A stretch of DNA of 30,635 nt from Thiofaba sp049322715 (lineage in GTDB: Bacteria > Pseudomonadota > Gammaproteobacteria > Halothiobacillales > Halothiobacillaceae): positions 1 to 30,635 of the forward strand of contig JBMOQP010000004.1 of the NCBI GenBank assembly GCA_049322715.1, written 5' to 3'. Below are positions 16,033-23,290 of this stretch, in pieces. The notes below the pieces were generated by a model. It was not told the origin of the DNA. It saw nothing but the letters and a program-made list of their open reading frames with translations, and ran no database searches. Numbering within the stretch: position 1 is the first letter of the stretch; every line of letters starts with the position of its first letter. The translations under genes and the position numbers were made by a program.

Positions 16033-17084
16033 ACCTCATCCACCCCAAGCCGCTGGACGACGCCGCGCGCGAGGCCGCTATCCAGCGCCAGGCGCGCCTG
16101 ACCAAGCCCGCCGGGGCGCTGGCGCGGCTGGAAGACATCGCCATCCGCCTCGCCGCGATGCAGGGCCGCGAGCGCCCGCGCATCGAGCGCCCCTGGATCA
16201 GCGTGTTCGCCGCCGACCACGGGGTTGCGGCGGAGGGCGTGTCCGCCTACCCGCGCGAGGTCACCGGCCAGATGATCGTCAACTTCGCCCGCGGCGGTGC
16301 CGCGATCAGCGTGCTGGCGCGCGAACTCGGCGCCCGGCTCGAGGTGGTGGACGTGGGCAGCCTTCTCGCCCCATGCGAACTTCCAGGGGTACTGTGGCGC
16401 AAGGCCGGCCCTGGCACCGCCAACCTGCTGCACGGCCCGGCCATGAGCGAGGACGAACTCGAACAGGCCATGGCCGAGGGACGGGGGGCGGTGATGCGGT
16501 CGCTCGCCGCGGGCAGCGACCTGTTCATCGCCGGCGAGATGGGCATCGGCAACACCACGTCGAGCAGCGCGCTGGCCTGCATGCTGCTTGACCAGCCTCC
16601 CGAGGCCGTCACCGGACGGGGGACGGGGGTCAGCGATGCAACCCTGTTGCACAAGCAGGACGTGATCCGGAAGGCCCTTGAGCGCCACGGACAGCCCCGG
16701 GGCCTGACCGGCGCGGCCCATGCACGCGAAGCCCTGCGCCGCGTCGGCGGCTTCGAGATCGCCGCCATGAGCGGCGCCTACCTCGCCTGCGCCGAGCATG
16801 GCCTGCCGGCGGTCGTTGACGGCGTGATCAGTACCGTGGCGGCGCTAGCCGCCGAGCGCATCGCCCCGGGAGCGAGGACCTGGTGGCTGTTCGGCCACCG
16901 CTCCCCGGAACCGGCCCACGCCCTGCTGCTGGAGGCCCTCGAGGGCGAGCCCGTGCTTGATCTCGGCCTGCGCCTGGGCGAAGGTTCCGGTGCGGCGGCG
17001 GCCGTCGCCCTGCTCAAGATCGCCTGCACCCTGCACGGCGACATGGCAACCTTCGATGAGGCGGGGGTAAGCAACCAGACATGA
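16029..17084 (+). CDS. cobT: Nicotinate-nucleotide--dimethylbenzimidazole phosphoribosyltransferase
   Basis: Makes alpha-ribazole 5'-phosphate from nicotinate mononucleotide and the DMB supplied by BluB. It is 351 residues. The N-terminal TKPAGALARLEDIAIRLA is diagnostic, followed by VFAADHGVAAEGVSAYPREVT, GEMGIGNTTSSSALACMLL and VTGRGTGV. The catalytic Glu is E318 in RLGEGSGAAAAVAL, equivalent to E317 of the Salmonella enzyme. ATGA overlaps join it to cobU upstream and cobC downstream, so it is translated from the same message. No odd features were seen. Confidence 0.97.
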   Translation: MNLIHPKPLDDAAREAAIQRQARLTKPAGALARLEDIAIRLAAMQGRERPRIERPWISVFAADHGVAAEGVSAYPREVTGQMIVNFARGGAAISVLARELGARLEVVDVGSLLAPCELPGVLWRKAGPGTANLLHGPAMSEDELEQAMAEGRGAVMRSLAAGSDLFIAGEMGIGNTTSSSALACMLLDQPPEAVTGRGTGVSDATLLHKQDVIRKALERHGQPRGLTGAAHAREALRRVGGFEIAAMSGAYLACAEHGLPAVVDGVISTVAALAAERIAPGARTWWLFGHRSPEPAHALLLEALEGEPVLDLGLRLGEGSGAAAAVALLKIACTLHGDMATFDEAGVSNQT

Positions 17085-17704
17085 ACCGCAGCCAGGCCAC
17101 ATTCACCTCCCATGCTCCCGATGCCGGGCCACGCCGCGTCACACTGATCCGCCATGGCGCGACGACCCAGCCCGGGCACTATCATGGGCGCTCGGATATC
17201 CCCCTGTCGGACCACGGCATGCGGGCCATGCACCGGGCCATGGGTGAAGAACGCTTCGATCATGTCGTCAGCTCGCCGCTGCGCCGCTGCGCGACCTTCG
17301 CCCAGGACTTCGCCGCCCTGCACGACGTGCCCTTCGCGCTCGACGCCGACTGGATGGAGATCGGCTTCGGCACATGGGAAGGCAAGACGGCCGCCGAGAT
17401 CATGGCGGACAGCCCCAAGGCCCTGAAGTCCTTCTGGCGCGACCCGATCGGCCATCCGCCGCCGGGCGGGGAGCCGCTGGAGAGCGCCGCCGATCGCGTC
17501 CTGCACGCCTGGAAACGCCTGCCCCAGGCGCCCAGCGTGCTGGTCGTCACCCATGGAGGGGCCATGCGCCTGCTGTTCTGCCGCCTGATGGGGCTCCCCC
17601 TCTCCGCCCTCTGGCGGCTCGAGCTCAACCATGTGGCCCGGCTCGAGTTCCTCGTCGACGAGGCGGGTGTACGCCTGCACTTCTTCCATGCCGGGGGGCA
17701 ATGA
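17081..17704 (+). CDS. cobC: Alpha-ribazole phosphatase, histidine phosphatase family
   Basis: Removes the 5' phosphate from alpha-ribazole phosphate or from adenosylcobalamin 5'-phosphate. The 207-residue protein belongs to the phosphoglycerate-mutase-like superfamily, with the catalytic RHG motif at 24-26 (VTLIRHGATTQPG), SSPLRRCATFAQ, the acid residue in MEIGFGTWEGKTAAEI and the second His in VLVVTHGGAMRLLFC. General histidine phosphatases are similar; the position between cobT and cobS supports the cobalamin assignment. The start overlaps cobT as ATGA, and cobS begins directly after the stop. Confidence 0.9.
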   Translation: MNRSQATFTSHAPDAGPRRVTLIRHGATTQPGHYHGRSDIPLSDHGMRAMHRAMGEERFDHVVSSPLRRCATFAQDFAALHDVPFALDADWMEIGFGTWEGKTAAEIMADSPKALKSFWRDPIGHPPPGGEPLESAADRVLHAWKRLPQAPSVLVVTHGGAMRLLFCRLMGLPLSALWRLELNHVARLEFLVDEAGVRLHFFHAGGQ

Positions 17705-18448
17705 GTGCGTGGCCTCATCCTCGCCATCCAGTTCCTCACCCGCCTGCCCACGCCCGCGGTCGCCGATCCACGCCCGGACGATTCGGATGAACTGGCCCGC
17801 AGCGCCCGCTGGTTCCCGCTCATCGGCCTGGCGGTGGGGGGCATCGTCCTTGGTGCAATCTGGCTGGGCACGCGGCTCGACCCCTGGATGGGCGCCCTGT
17901 CGGGCTTGCTGGCCTGGGCCTGGGTGACAGGCGGACTGCATCTGGACGGGTTGTCCGACCTGTTCGACGGCCTGGGCGCGGCCCACCGGGATCGCAGCCG
18001 CCTGCTCGAGGTGATGCGCGACCCGCACATCGGCGGCCTGGGTGCACTGGCAATGATCCTGCAGCTGGCCGCCAAGCTGGTGCTGCTCATGCTCGCGGCC
18101 CGCGAAGGGCTGTGGCTCGCCCTTCTCCTCATACCCGCCTGGGCACGGCTGGGACCGCTGTTCTGGGCCCATGTCCTGCCTCCGCTCGATCCCGGATTCG
18201 GCGAGCGTTTTTCACGGGGGCTGCGCCCCCTGCACGCCGCGTTGTGGACGGTCGCCCTGATGGCGGCTTCGTTCGCCCTGGCCCCCGTCCTGGTGCTCGC
18301 GCCCCTGGCCCTCGCCGGCTGGGTGCTCTTCCTACGGCGCAAGGTCGGCGGCATGAGCGGCGATACCCTGGGCGCGGGGATCGAGGTCAGCGAATCCGTC
18401 ATGCTGCTGATGCTGGTCGGGATCGCCCTGGGCATGAGGCTGGCATGA
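17705..18448 (+). CDS. cobS: Adenosylcobinamide-GDP ribazoletransferase (cobalamin synthase)
   Basis: Inner-membrane enzyme that joins AdoCbi-GDP with alpha-ribazole (phosphate), the last assembly step. It is 247 residues and strongly hydrophobic. The start is GTG (17705), directly after the cobC stop, and gives the typical RGLILAIQFLTRLPTP. The conserved acidic motif is GGLHLDGLSDLFDGLGA, followed by RLLEVMRDPHIGGLGALA. The C-terminus KVGGMSGDTLGAGIEVSE matches the family GDxLGA(x)xE motif. The stop overlaps an ATG (18448) as TGATG, the coupled start of the next gene's frame. Confidence 0.95.
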   Translation: MRGLILAIQFLTRLPTPAVADPRPDDSDELARSARWFPLIGLAVGGIVLGAIWLGTRLDPWMGALSGLLAWAWVTGGLHLDGLSDLFDGLGAAHRDRSRLLEVMRDPHIGGLGALAMILQLAAKLVLLMLAAREGLWLALLLIPAWARLGPLFWAHVLPPLDPGFGERFSRGLRPLHAALWTVALMAASFALAPVLVLAPLALAGWVLFLRRKVGGMSGDTLGAGIEVSESVMLLMLVGIALGMRLA

Positions 18449-18450
18449 TG

Positions 18451-18489
18451 CCCCGGGCGCCGCACCCGGAAGGGGGTGAGAACAGGATG
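18451..18489 (+). repeat. Palindromic repeat, family 2, copy D3 (39 bp, deleted)
   Basis: The sequence GCGCCGCACCCGGA followed by AGGGGGTGAGAACAGGATG matches the two ends of D2 (20402-20464), with the hairpin in the middle removed. GCACCC and GGGTG still pair. It is 13 codons long, lies in frame between the TGATG-coupled ATG (18448) and the signal-peptide ATG (18487), and supplies the latter start codon. Confidence 0.65.
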
Positions 18490-19356
18490 AAGCCGGTCCC
18501 GTCCCTGCTGCTGGCCCTGTCCCTCATGCTCCCTTCGGCGAGCCCCGCTGGGGAACTTTGCGTGCAGCATGTCGACGGGAAGCCGTTCTGCATCGAGCGC
18601 CCGGCCCAGCGCATCGTCAGCCTCGCTCCGCACCTCACCGAGATGCTGTTCGCCATCGGCGCACCGGTCGTGGGCGTGGTGGATCGCAGCGACTATCCGC
18701 CCGAGGCGCGCGCCCTGCCGGGCATCGGCCCCTACCATAGCCCGGATCTCGAGCGGCTTATGCAGCTGCGTCCCGACCTGGTCGTGGCCTGGCAGAGCGG
18801 CACCCCCGCCGCACAGGTGGAGCGCCTGCGCGGCCTGGGCCTTGCGGTCTGGATCACGCGGGGGACACAGCTCGAGGACGTTCCGAACGAGATGCGCGAC
18901 CTCGGTCGGCTGACCGGCCGGCAGTCGGCGGCCGAACCGGCTGCCGCGGCCTTCGAGCGGGAACTGGGCGAGCTCACCGCGCGGCACGCGCACGTCCGCA
19001 AGGTCAGCGGTTTCTACGAGATCTGGCCGCAGCCGCTGGTCACCGTCAGCGACCGGCATTTCATCGGCCAGGCGATGGCCCGCTGCGGCATCCGCAACAT
19101 CGTCGGCGACACGCTTGGCGACACGCCGACCTGGAGCGAGGAGGCTGTGGTGCGTGCCCGCCCCGAGATGCTTCTGACCTCGCCGCCCGCGCGCGATTTC
19201 GAACGCTGGCGGCGATGGTCCGATCTGCCGGCGGTCAGGAATGACGCCCTGATCGTGCTGCCCGCCGACGTGCTGATGCGTCCCGGCCCTCGCCTGATCG
19301 AGGGCATCCGCGCCCTGTGCGAGGCGGCCGACCGTCAACGGAAAGACCGCCCATGA
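18487..19356 (+). CDS. btuF: Periplasmic corrinoid-binding protein of an ABC importer
   Basis: A 289-residue substrate-binding protein of the TroA/BtuF class, delivering B12 from BtuB to the membrane importer. From ATG 18487 the N-terminus is a signal peptide (MKPVPSLLLALSLMLPSASP, cleaved near AGEL). Then come QRIVSLAPHLTEMLFAIGA, VVGVVDRSDYPPEARALPGIG and LERLMQLRPDLVVAW, a typical BtuF opening. The C-terminal lobe has GFYEIWPQPLVTVSDRHFIG and ARPEMLLTSPP. The frame is open up to an ATG at 18448 that overlaps the cobS stop; that version adds 13 residues from repeat copy D3 before the signal peptide. The site before 18487 has AGG with no spacing, so which start is used is open. Heme or siderophore binding is less likely given the context. 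Confidence 0.88.
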   Translation: MKPVPSLLLALSLMLPSASPAGELCVQHVDGKPFCIERPAQRIVSLAPHLTEMLFAIGAPVVGVVDRSDYPPEARALPGIGPYHSPDLERLMQLRPDLVVAWQSGTPAAQVERLRGLGLAVWITRGTQLEDVPNEMRDLGRLTGRQSAAEPAAAAFERELGELTARHAHVRKVSGFYEIWPQPLVTVSDRHFIGQAMARCGIRNIVGDTLGDTPTWSEEAVVRARPEMLLTSPPARDFERWRRWSDLPAVRNDALIVLPADVLMRPGPRLIEGIRALCEAADRQRKDRP

Positions 19357-20318
19357 ACCGCCCGCTCTGGCGCCCCCTCGTGCTGCCCCTGCTGGCGTTG
19401 GCCGCGGGCCTGATCCTGCTCGCCAACCTGCTGCTCGGCAGCGCGGGGCTGGTCTGGCCCGACTCGCCGCACTGGGCCCTTGATCGGGCCATCCTGCTCG
19501 AGTTGCGCCTGCCGCGCGTGCTGGCGGCCTTGGCCGTGGGTGGGCTGCTCGGCCTTGCCGGCGCACTGATCCAGGTCCTCACCCGCAACCCGCTGGCCGA
19601 CCCCTACATCCTCGGCATCTCGGGCGGGGCCGCGACCGGTGCCCTGCTGGCCATCCTGTTCGGCCTGCCGCTCCTGCTACAGCACCTGTCCTCCTCGCTC
19701 GGAGCCCTGGCCGCCCTGCTGCTGGTCATCGCCCTGGCCCACGGCGAGGGGGCGTGGACACGTCATCGCCTTCTGCTGACCGGCGTGGTGCTGGCCGCCG
19801 CGCTCGGCGCCCTGATCACCCTGCTGCTCGCCTTGGCTCCGGAGACCGCCCTGCGCGGCATGCTGTTCTGGCTGATGGGCGACCTCGCCAGCGCCCCCGC
19901 CCCCTGGTTCGCACTGATCGGCCTCGGCGGGCTGGCCCTGCTCACCCTGCCGTGGGCGCGCGACCTCAACATCCTCGCCCGCGGCGAGGCCAGTGCCCTC
20001 GCGCTCGGCGTGGCCGTGCGAGAGCTGCGCTGGGGCGCCTACCTGATCGCCGCCGCGGCGACCGCGCTCGCCGTCATCACCGCCGGAAGCATCGGCTTCG
20101 TCGGCCTGCTCGCCCCTCATCTCGCTCGCCTGCTGGTGGGCGCGGACCACCGCCTCGCCCTGCCCGGCGCCATCCTGCTCGGCGGCAGCCTGGTCATGCT
20201 GGCCGACCTGCTGGCGCGTACCCTCATCGCCCCGCAACAACTTCCCGCCGGGGCCCTGCTCGCTCTGATCGGCGCGCCACTGTTCCTCGTCCTGCTCTAC
20301 CGCGAGGCCCGCCGGTGA
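19353..20318 (+). CDS. btuC: Cobalamin ABC importer permease
   Basis: A 321-residue FecCD-family permease, hydrophobic throughout, with about ten membrane segments. Diagnostic blocks are LRLPRVLAALAVGGLLGLAGALIQ, TRNPLADPYILGISGGAATGA, MLFWLMGDL, ARGEASALALGV, AGSIGFVGLLAPHLARLLVG, DHRLALPGAILLGGSLVMLADLLAR and the C-terminal LPAGALLALIGAPLFLVLLYR. It overlaps btuF by ATGA at 19353-19356. Its stop overlaps a GTG as GTGA at 20315-20318, the likely coupled start for the ATPase frame. FecCD permeases for iron complexes look alike, so the substrate is inferred from the operon. Confidence 0.92.
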   Translation: MNRPLWRPLVLPLLALAAGLILLANLLLGSAGLVWPDSPHWALDRAILLELRLPRVLAALAVGGLLGLAGALIQVLTRNPLADPYILGISGGAATGALLAILFGLPLLLQHLSSSLGALAALLLVIALAHGEGAWTRHRLLLTGVVLAAALGALITLLLALAPETALRGMLFWLMGDLASAPAPWFALIGLGGLALLTLPWARDLNILARGEASALALGVAVRELRWGAYLIAAAATALAVITAGSIGFVGLLAPHLARLLVGADHRLALPGAILLGGSLVMLADLLARTLIAPQQLPAGALLALIGAPLFLVLLYREARR

Positions 20319-20401
20319 CTCGAGCGCCTTGCCCGGACAGGCTTCCGCCATGGATGGAGGAAGGGGCCGAGAGGGGGGACCAAGGGTGCGAGAACAGGAT
20401 G
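20318..20401 (+). repeat. Palindromic repeat, family 2, copy D1 (84 bp)
   Basis: The sequence ACTCGAGCGCC to GAGAACAGGATG contains an H3-like hairpin, CTTCC-G-CCAT/ATGG-A-GGAAG, with one mismatch. Compared with D2 it has 21 extra bases before GGGTGCGAGAACAGGATG. It encodes RAPCPDRLPPWMEEG and continues to CENRM in the btuD frame. Confidence 0.7.
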
Positions 20402-20464
20402 CTTCGAGCGCCGCACCCGGACGGGCTTCCGGCATGGATGCCGGAAGGGTGCGAGAACAGGATG
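20402..20464 (+). repeat. Palindromic repeat, family 2, copy D2 (63 bp)
   Basis: This tandem neighbour of D1 has H3 identical to copy A, CTTCCGGCAT/ATGCCGGAAG, flanked by GCACCC and GGGTGC, which pair as an outer stem. It ends in GAGAACAGGATG, whose ATG is the family-typical btuD start. It encodes LRAPHPDGLPAWMPEGCENR. Confidence 0.75.
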
Positions 20465-21280
20465 AACGTCCCCCTGCTTGCGGTCGATGGACTCGGCTTG
20501 TCGCAGGGCCGTCGTCGGCTGCTCGACGGGCTGGACATGGAGGTGAAGGCGGGCGAGTGCTGGGCCCTGCTCGGCCGCAACGGCGCGGGCAAGACCACCC
20601 TTTTGCATACCCTCGCCGGGATTCGCTCCATCGAAGCCGGACGGATCGATCTACTCGGCCGATCGATCGGAGATTGGCGCGCACGCCCGCGGGCACAACT
20701 CCTCGGCCTGCTTACCCAGGACGCGAGCGAAGGATTCGAGGAAACCGTGCTCGAGGCCGCCCTCGCCGGTCGCCACCCGCATATCGGGCGGTGGTCGAAC
20801 GAGGGGGATGAGGACGAGCGCATCGCGCGCAAGGCCCTGCATGACTGCGGACTTGCGGACTTCGAGACGCGTGCGGTGCAGGGTCTCTCTGGCGGCGAGC
20901 GTCGCCGCCTCGCCCTCGCGACCCTGCTCACCCAGGATCCGCGCCTGCTGCTGCTGGACGAGCCTCTCAACCACCTGGACCTGCAGTGGCAGTGGTGCAT
21001 CCTGCACCAGCTGCGCCAACTGGCCGACTCGGGCCGCGGCCTCCTGATGAGCCTGCACGACCCGAATTTTGCCCTGCGTTTCTGCACCCATGCCCTGCTG
21101 ATGGACGGCGAAGGTGGATGGCTATCTGGATCGGTGGCTGAAGTGATCACGCCCAGTGCCCTGCAACGGGCCTACGGCATGGCCATGCGGCTGATCGAGG
21201 ACCCCGAGGGGGCCTGGGTGGTGCCTGATGCCGGGGCCATGCGCGCACACGGCATGGGCGCCGAAGATCCCGTTCGCTAG
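20462..21280 (+). CDS. btuD: Cobalamin ABC importer ATPase
   Basis: Cytoplasmic ATPase powering B12 uptake with BtuC and BtuF. From ATG 20462 it is 272 residues. Walker A is GRNGAGKTT (38-46). The Q-loop is LLTQDASEGFEETVLEAALAG, the signature LSGGERRRLALA, Walker B LLLLDEPLNHLD, and the switch His is in LLMSLHDPNFA. The frame is open without interruption from GTG 20315, which overlaps the btuC stop as GTGA, matching the overlaps elsewhere in the operon. That start would add 49 residues encoded by repeats D1 and D2. No ribosome binding site with normal spacing precedes 20462, so the long form is a serious alternative. It is the last gene of the cobalamin run. Confidence 0.9.
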   Translation: MNVPLLAVDGLGLSQGRRRLLDGLDMEVKAGECWALLGRNGAGKTTLLHTLAGIRSIEAGRIDLLGRSIGDWRARPRAQLLGLLTQDASEGFEETVLEAALAGRHPHIGRWSNEGDEDERIARKALHDCGLADFETRAVQGLSGGERRRLALATLLTQDPRLLLLDEPLNHLDLQWQWCILHQLRQLADSGRGLLMSLHDPNFALRFCTHALLMDGEGGWLSGSVAEVITPSALQRAYGMAMRLIEDPEGAWVVPDAGAMRAHGMGAEDPVR

Positions 21281-21295
21281 CGCCCCGCCCCGCGC

Positions 21296-21568
21296 TCACT
21301 TTTCCAGTAGATCGGCTCGTTTCTGCAGGTATTCATCACGGCTGATCTCGCCGCGAGCATACGCTTCATTGAGGATATCCAGCGCCGTCCGTCCTTCCGG
21401 TCTGTGCTCCGGAACACCAGGTTCCTTCGGCTTTATGAAAAGGTATTTGACCAGGCCGAAGATAAGGAGCAACAGGATCACCCAGACCAGGATCATCAAG
21501 AAGCCACCGAACATCATCATTCCCATGCCTCCACCATGCATCCAGCCGTAATCGTACGGACCATACAT
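21296..21568 (-). CDS. Small membrane protein with SHOCT domain
   Basis: A 90-residue protein. The N-terminus is rich in Gly, Met, His and Tyr (YGPYDYGWMHGGGMGMMMFGG), then one membrane segment (about 22-45, FLMILVWVILLLLIFGLVKYLF). The C-terminal SHOCT motif is ALDILNEAYARGEISRDEYLQKRADL, a short oligomerisation helix pair. A Met/His-rich N-terminus recalls metal-related small membrane proteins, but no function can be assigned. The start at 21568 has AGAGGTGA five bases upstream. It converges on btuD with 15 bases between stops. Confidence 0.85.
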   Translation of the reverse strand: MYGPYDYGWMHGGGMGMMMFGGFLMILVWVILLLLIFGLVKYLFIKPKEPGVPEHRPEGRTALDILNEAYARGEISRDEYLQKRADLLEK

Positions 21569-22003
21569 GACGTCACCTCTGGCTAGCTATGAAGTCAGAG
21601 TGTAGAAGCCCATGCGGAAAATGGCCCTGCTGCTCGGATGGTGGGGATCAAGGACAAGCGAAGAAGAACGCGCATCGCGGCATGAGCTCCCGCTGATGGT
21701 CGATTTGGCCACCGCCGCGGCTCGCAGCGGCGCTCTTCGGCGCTCTCAACTTGATCGCCATCATCCTGTGGAGGATGCATGGCCGGGGCGAGGCCGTGCG
21801 GCTGCTCGAATACAACGATGGCTATCTGCGCCCCCCTCATTGAGCGGAGCTCATGAATCCAGCAGACCGGCCGATAGAGGACGGATGCCTGCTGCCTGGA
21901 GCGCTATTCCCGGAAATAACCGCAAAGGTCTGCATCCTGCAGCCATCATTCGAGCTCATGCTTCGAACCTGACCATCCTCCACGTCATATCCCAACCCTT
22001 GCC
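21569..22003. other. Gene-poor stretch with a possible gene remnant
   Basis: No convincing gene is seen in these 435 bases. On the plus strand, 21697-21843 is open after a TGA and reads like the C-terminus of a membrane protein (LAAALFGALNLIAIILWRMH, then GEAVRLLEYNDGYL and a stop). It has no start codon and no upstream continuation, so it may be a degraded gene tail. The rest presumably holds promoters for the SHOCT gene (minus) and the FadL-like gene (plus). A longer plus-strand frame running into the FadL gene has unlikely composition and is not called. Confidence 0.4.
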
Positions 22004-23290
22004 ATGTCATTGCACACACCGACCCGAAAGTCCCTCCGGCTACACATCCTCGCCTGTGCACTCTCCGGCGGCATGGGGGCCACCGTGCCCGCTCATGCCA
22101 CCAACGGCTTCAACCTGATCGGCTTCGGCGCCGAATCCACCCTCATGGCGGGCGCCGATGTGGCCGTTGCGAGGGATACAAGCGCGCTCAATACGAACCC
22201 GGCCGGGTTGGTCCAGATCGATGGCCAGACGTTCGACGGCTTTGCCTCCGCGCTGCGGACCACCGATCTCGTCCACAAGGACAGCCTGGGCAATGAAGAG
22301 CATGCATCGAACCGCTATTCCCTGCTCGGGGGCGGCGGCTACGCAGCCTCCCTGTCGGGCATCCCCTGCACGGCAGGCGTGGGCCTGTTCGCCCAGGGCG
22401 GTGCCGGCGGGGTGTTCGAGCACCTGAGCACGGCCTTCGGCACGCGAGACGAGCTATCCTCGCTGTTCGGCATCGCCAAGGTGATTCCGGGCGTCGGCTG
22501 CCAGGTCGATGAGAGGCTCTCCCTGGGAGCGAGTGTCAGCCTGATCTACGCCAGCATCGAACAGAAGGTCTTCGCCGACACATCCAGCACCGCCCCCTTC
22601 GCGGGCTATCACATCCAATCCGCCGACGCGCTGAAGCCCGGTTTCAGGGTGGGCATGCGGTACATCCTCACCCCCGCACTGACCTTCGGCGCCAGCTATA
22701 CCTCCAAGACAGAACTGCCGCTGGAGGGCAATTCACTGGTCGCCGATTTCAGCGCCATGGACCTCGGCAAGGTGAATTACGGGGGCGTCCGCATGACAGG
22801 CTTTGCCTTGCCGCAGGAAATCGCGCTTGGCTTCGCCCTCAAGCCCACCGACAAATGGCTGGTTTCCTTCAAGCTCAACTGGATCAACTGGTCCGACGCC
22901 ATCAACAGCGTCACGCTACGTGCCACGACCCCGAACAACACAGCGGCTCCGGCCAGTTATGAACTGGTCACGGCAGGGGACTGGAAGGATCAATGGGTGA
23001 TCGCCTCGGCGCTGGCCTACGACTGGGATGAACGCACCACCCTCTATCTCGGCCACAACTACGGCAAGAACCCGATTCCGACGCAGAACACCAGCCCATT
23101 GCTGGCGGGCATCCTGGAGCACCATGTCACCCTTGGCATGGCTCGATGGATCACACGGGAATGGAAAATGACCGGCGGCCTGGAATACATGCTGCCGGTC
23201 AAGGTCGATTACAGCCATCCGCTGTTCGGCAACGCGCAGGTCCGCAACGAGGCGATCACCCTGCACCTGATGCTCAGCCGCCGCTGGTAA
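22004..23290 (+). CDS. FadL/OmpP1-family outer-membrane transport protein
   Basis: A 428-residue outer-membrane beta-barrel of the FadL family, which moves hydrophobic compounds such as long-chain fatty acids or aromatic hydrocarbons across the outer membrane. The signal peptide ends at about residue 32 (VPAHA), then TNGFNLIGFGAESTLMAGADVAVARDTSALNTNPAGL. The NPAGL hatch motif and following blocks are diagnostic. YILTPALTFGASYTSKTELPLEG and LPQEIALGFALKPTDKWLVSFKLNWINWSD are the usual later blocks. The last residue is Trp, as expected for barrel insertion. The substrate is not predictable. Its 3' end overlaps the convergent membrane-protein gene by 17 bases. Confidence 0.9.
   Translation: MSLHTPTRKSLRLHILACALSGGMGATVPAHATNGFNLIGFGAESTLMAGADVAVARDTSALNTNPAGLVQIDGQTFDGFASALRTTDLVHKDSLGNEEHASNRYSLLGGGGYAASLSGIPCTAGVGLFAQGGAGGVFEHLSTAFGTRDELSSLFGIAKVIPGVGCQVDERLSLGASVSLIYASIEQKVFADTSSTAPFAGYHIQSADALKPGFRVGMRYILTPALTFGASYTSKTELPLEGNSLVADFSAMDLGKVNYGGVRMTGFALPQEIALGFALKPTDKWLVSFKLNWINWSDAINSVTLRATTPNNTAAPASYELVTAGDWKDQWVIASALAYDWDERTTLYLGHNYGKNPIPTQNTSPLLAGILEHHVTLGMARWITREWKMTGGLEYMLPVKVDYSHPLFGNAQVRNEAITLHLMLSRRW

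Noticed and set aside
17260..19566. 768-codon open frame on the minus strand over cobC, cobS and btuF
   Set aside because: Arg/Ser/Pro-rich translation, antisense to coupled cob genes; a composition artefact.
5279..20464. CRISPR array or tandem repeat explanation for the dispersed repeats
   Set aside because: Copies are kilobases apart, in both orientations, with no regular spacers; no cas genes are present.
21612..22118. 168-codon plus-strand frame running into the FadL-like gene
   Set aside because: Overlaps the FadL signal peptide in another frame and has a composition without domains or membrane order.
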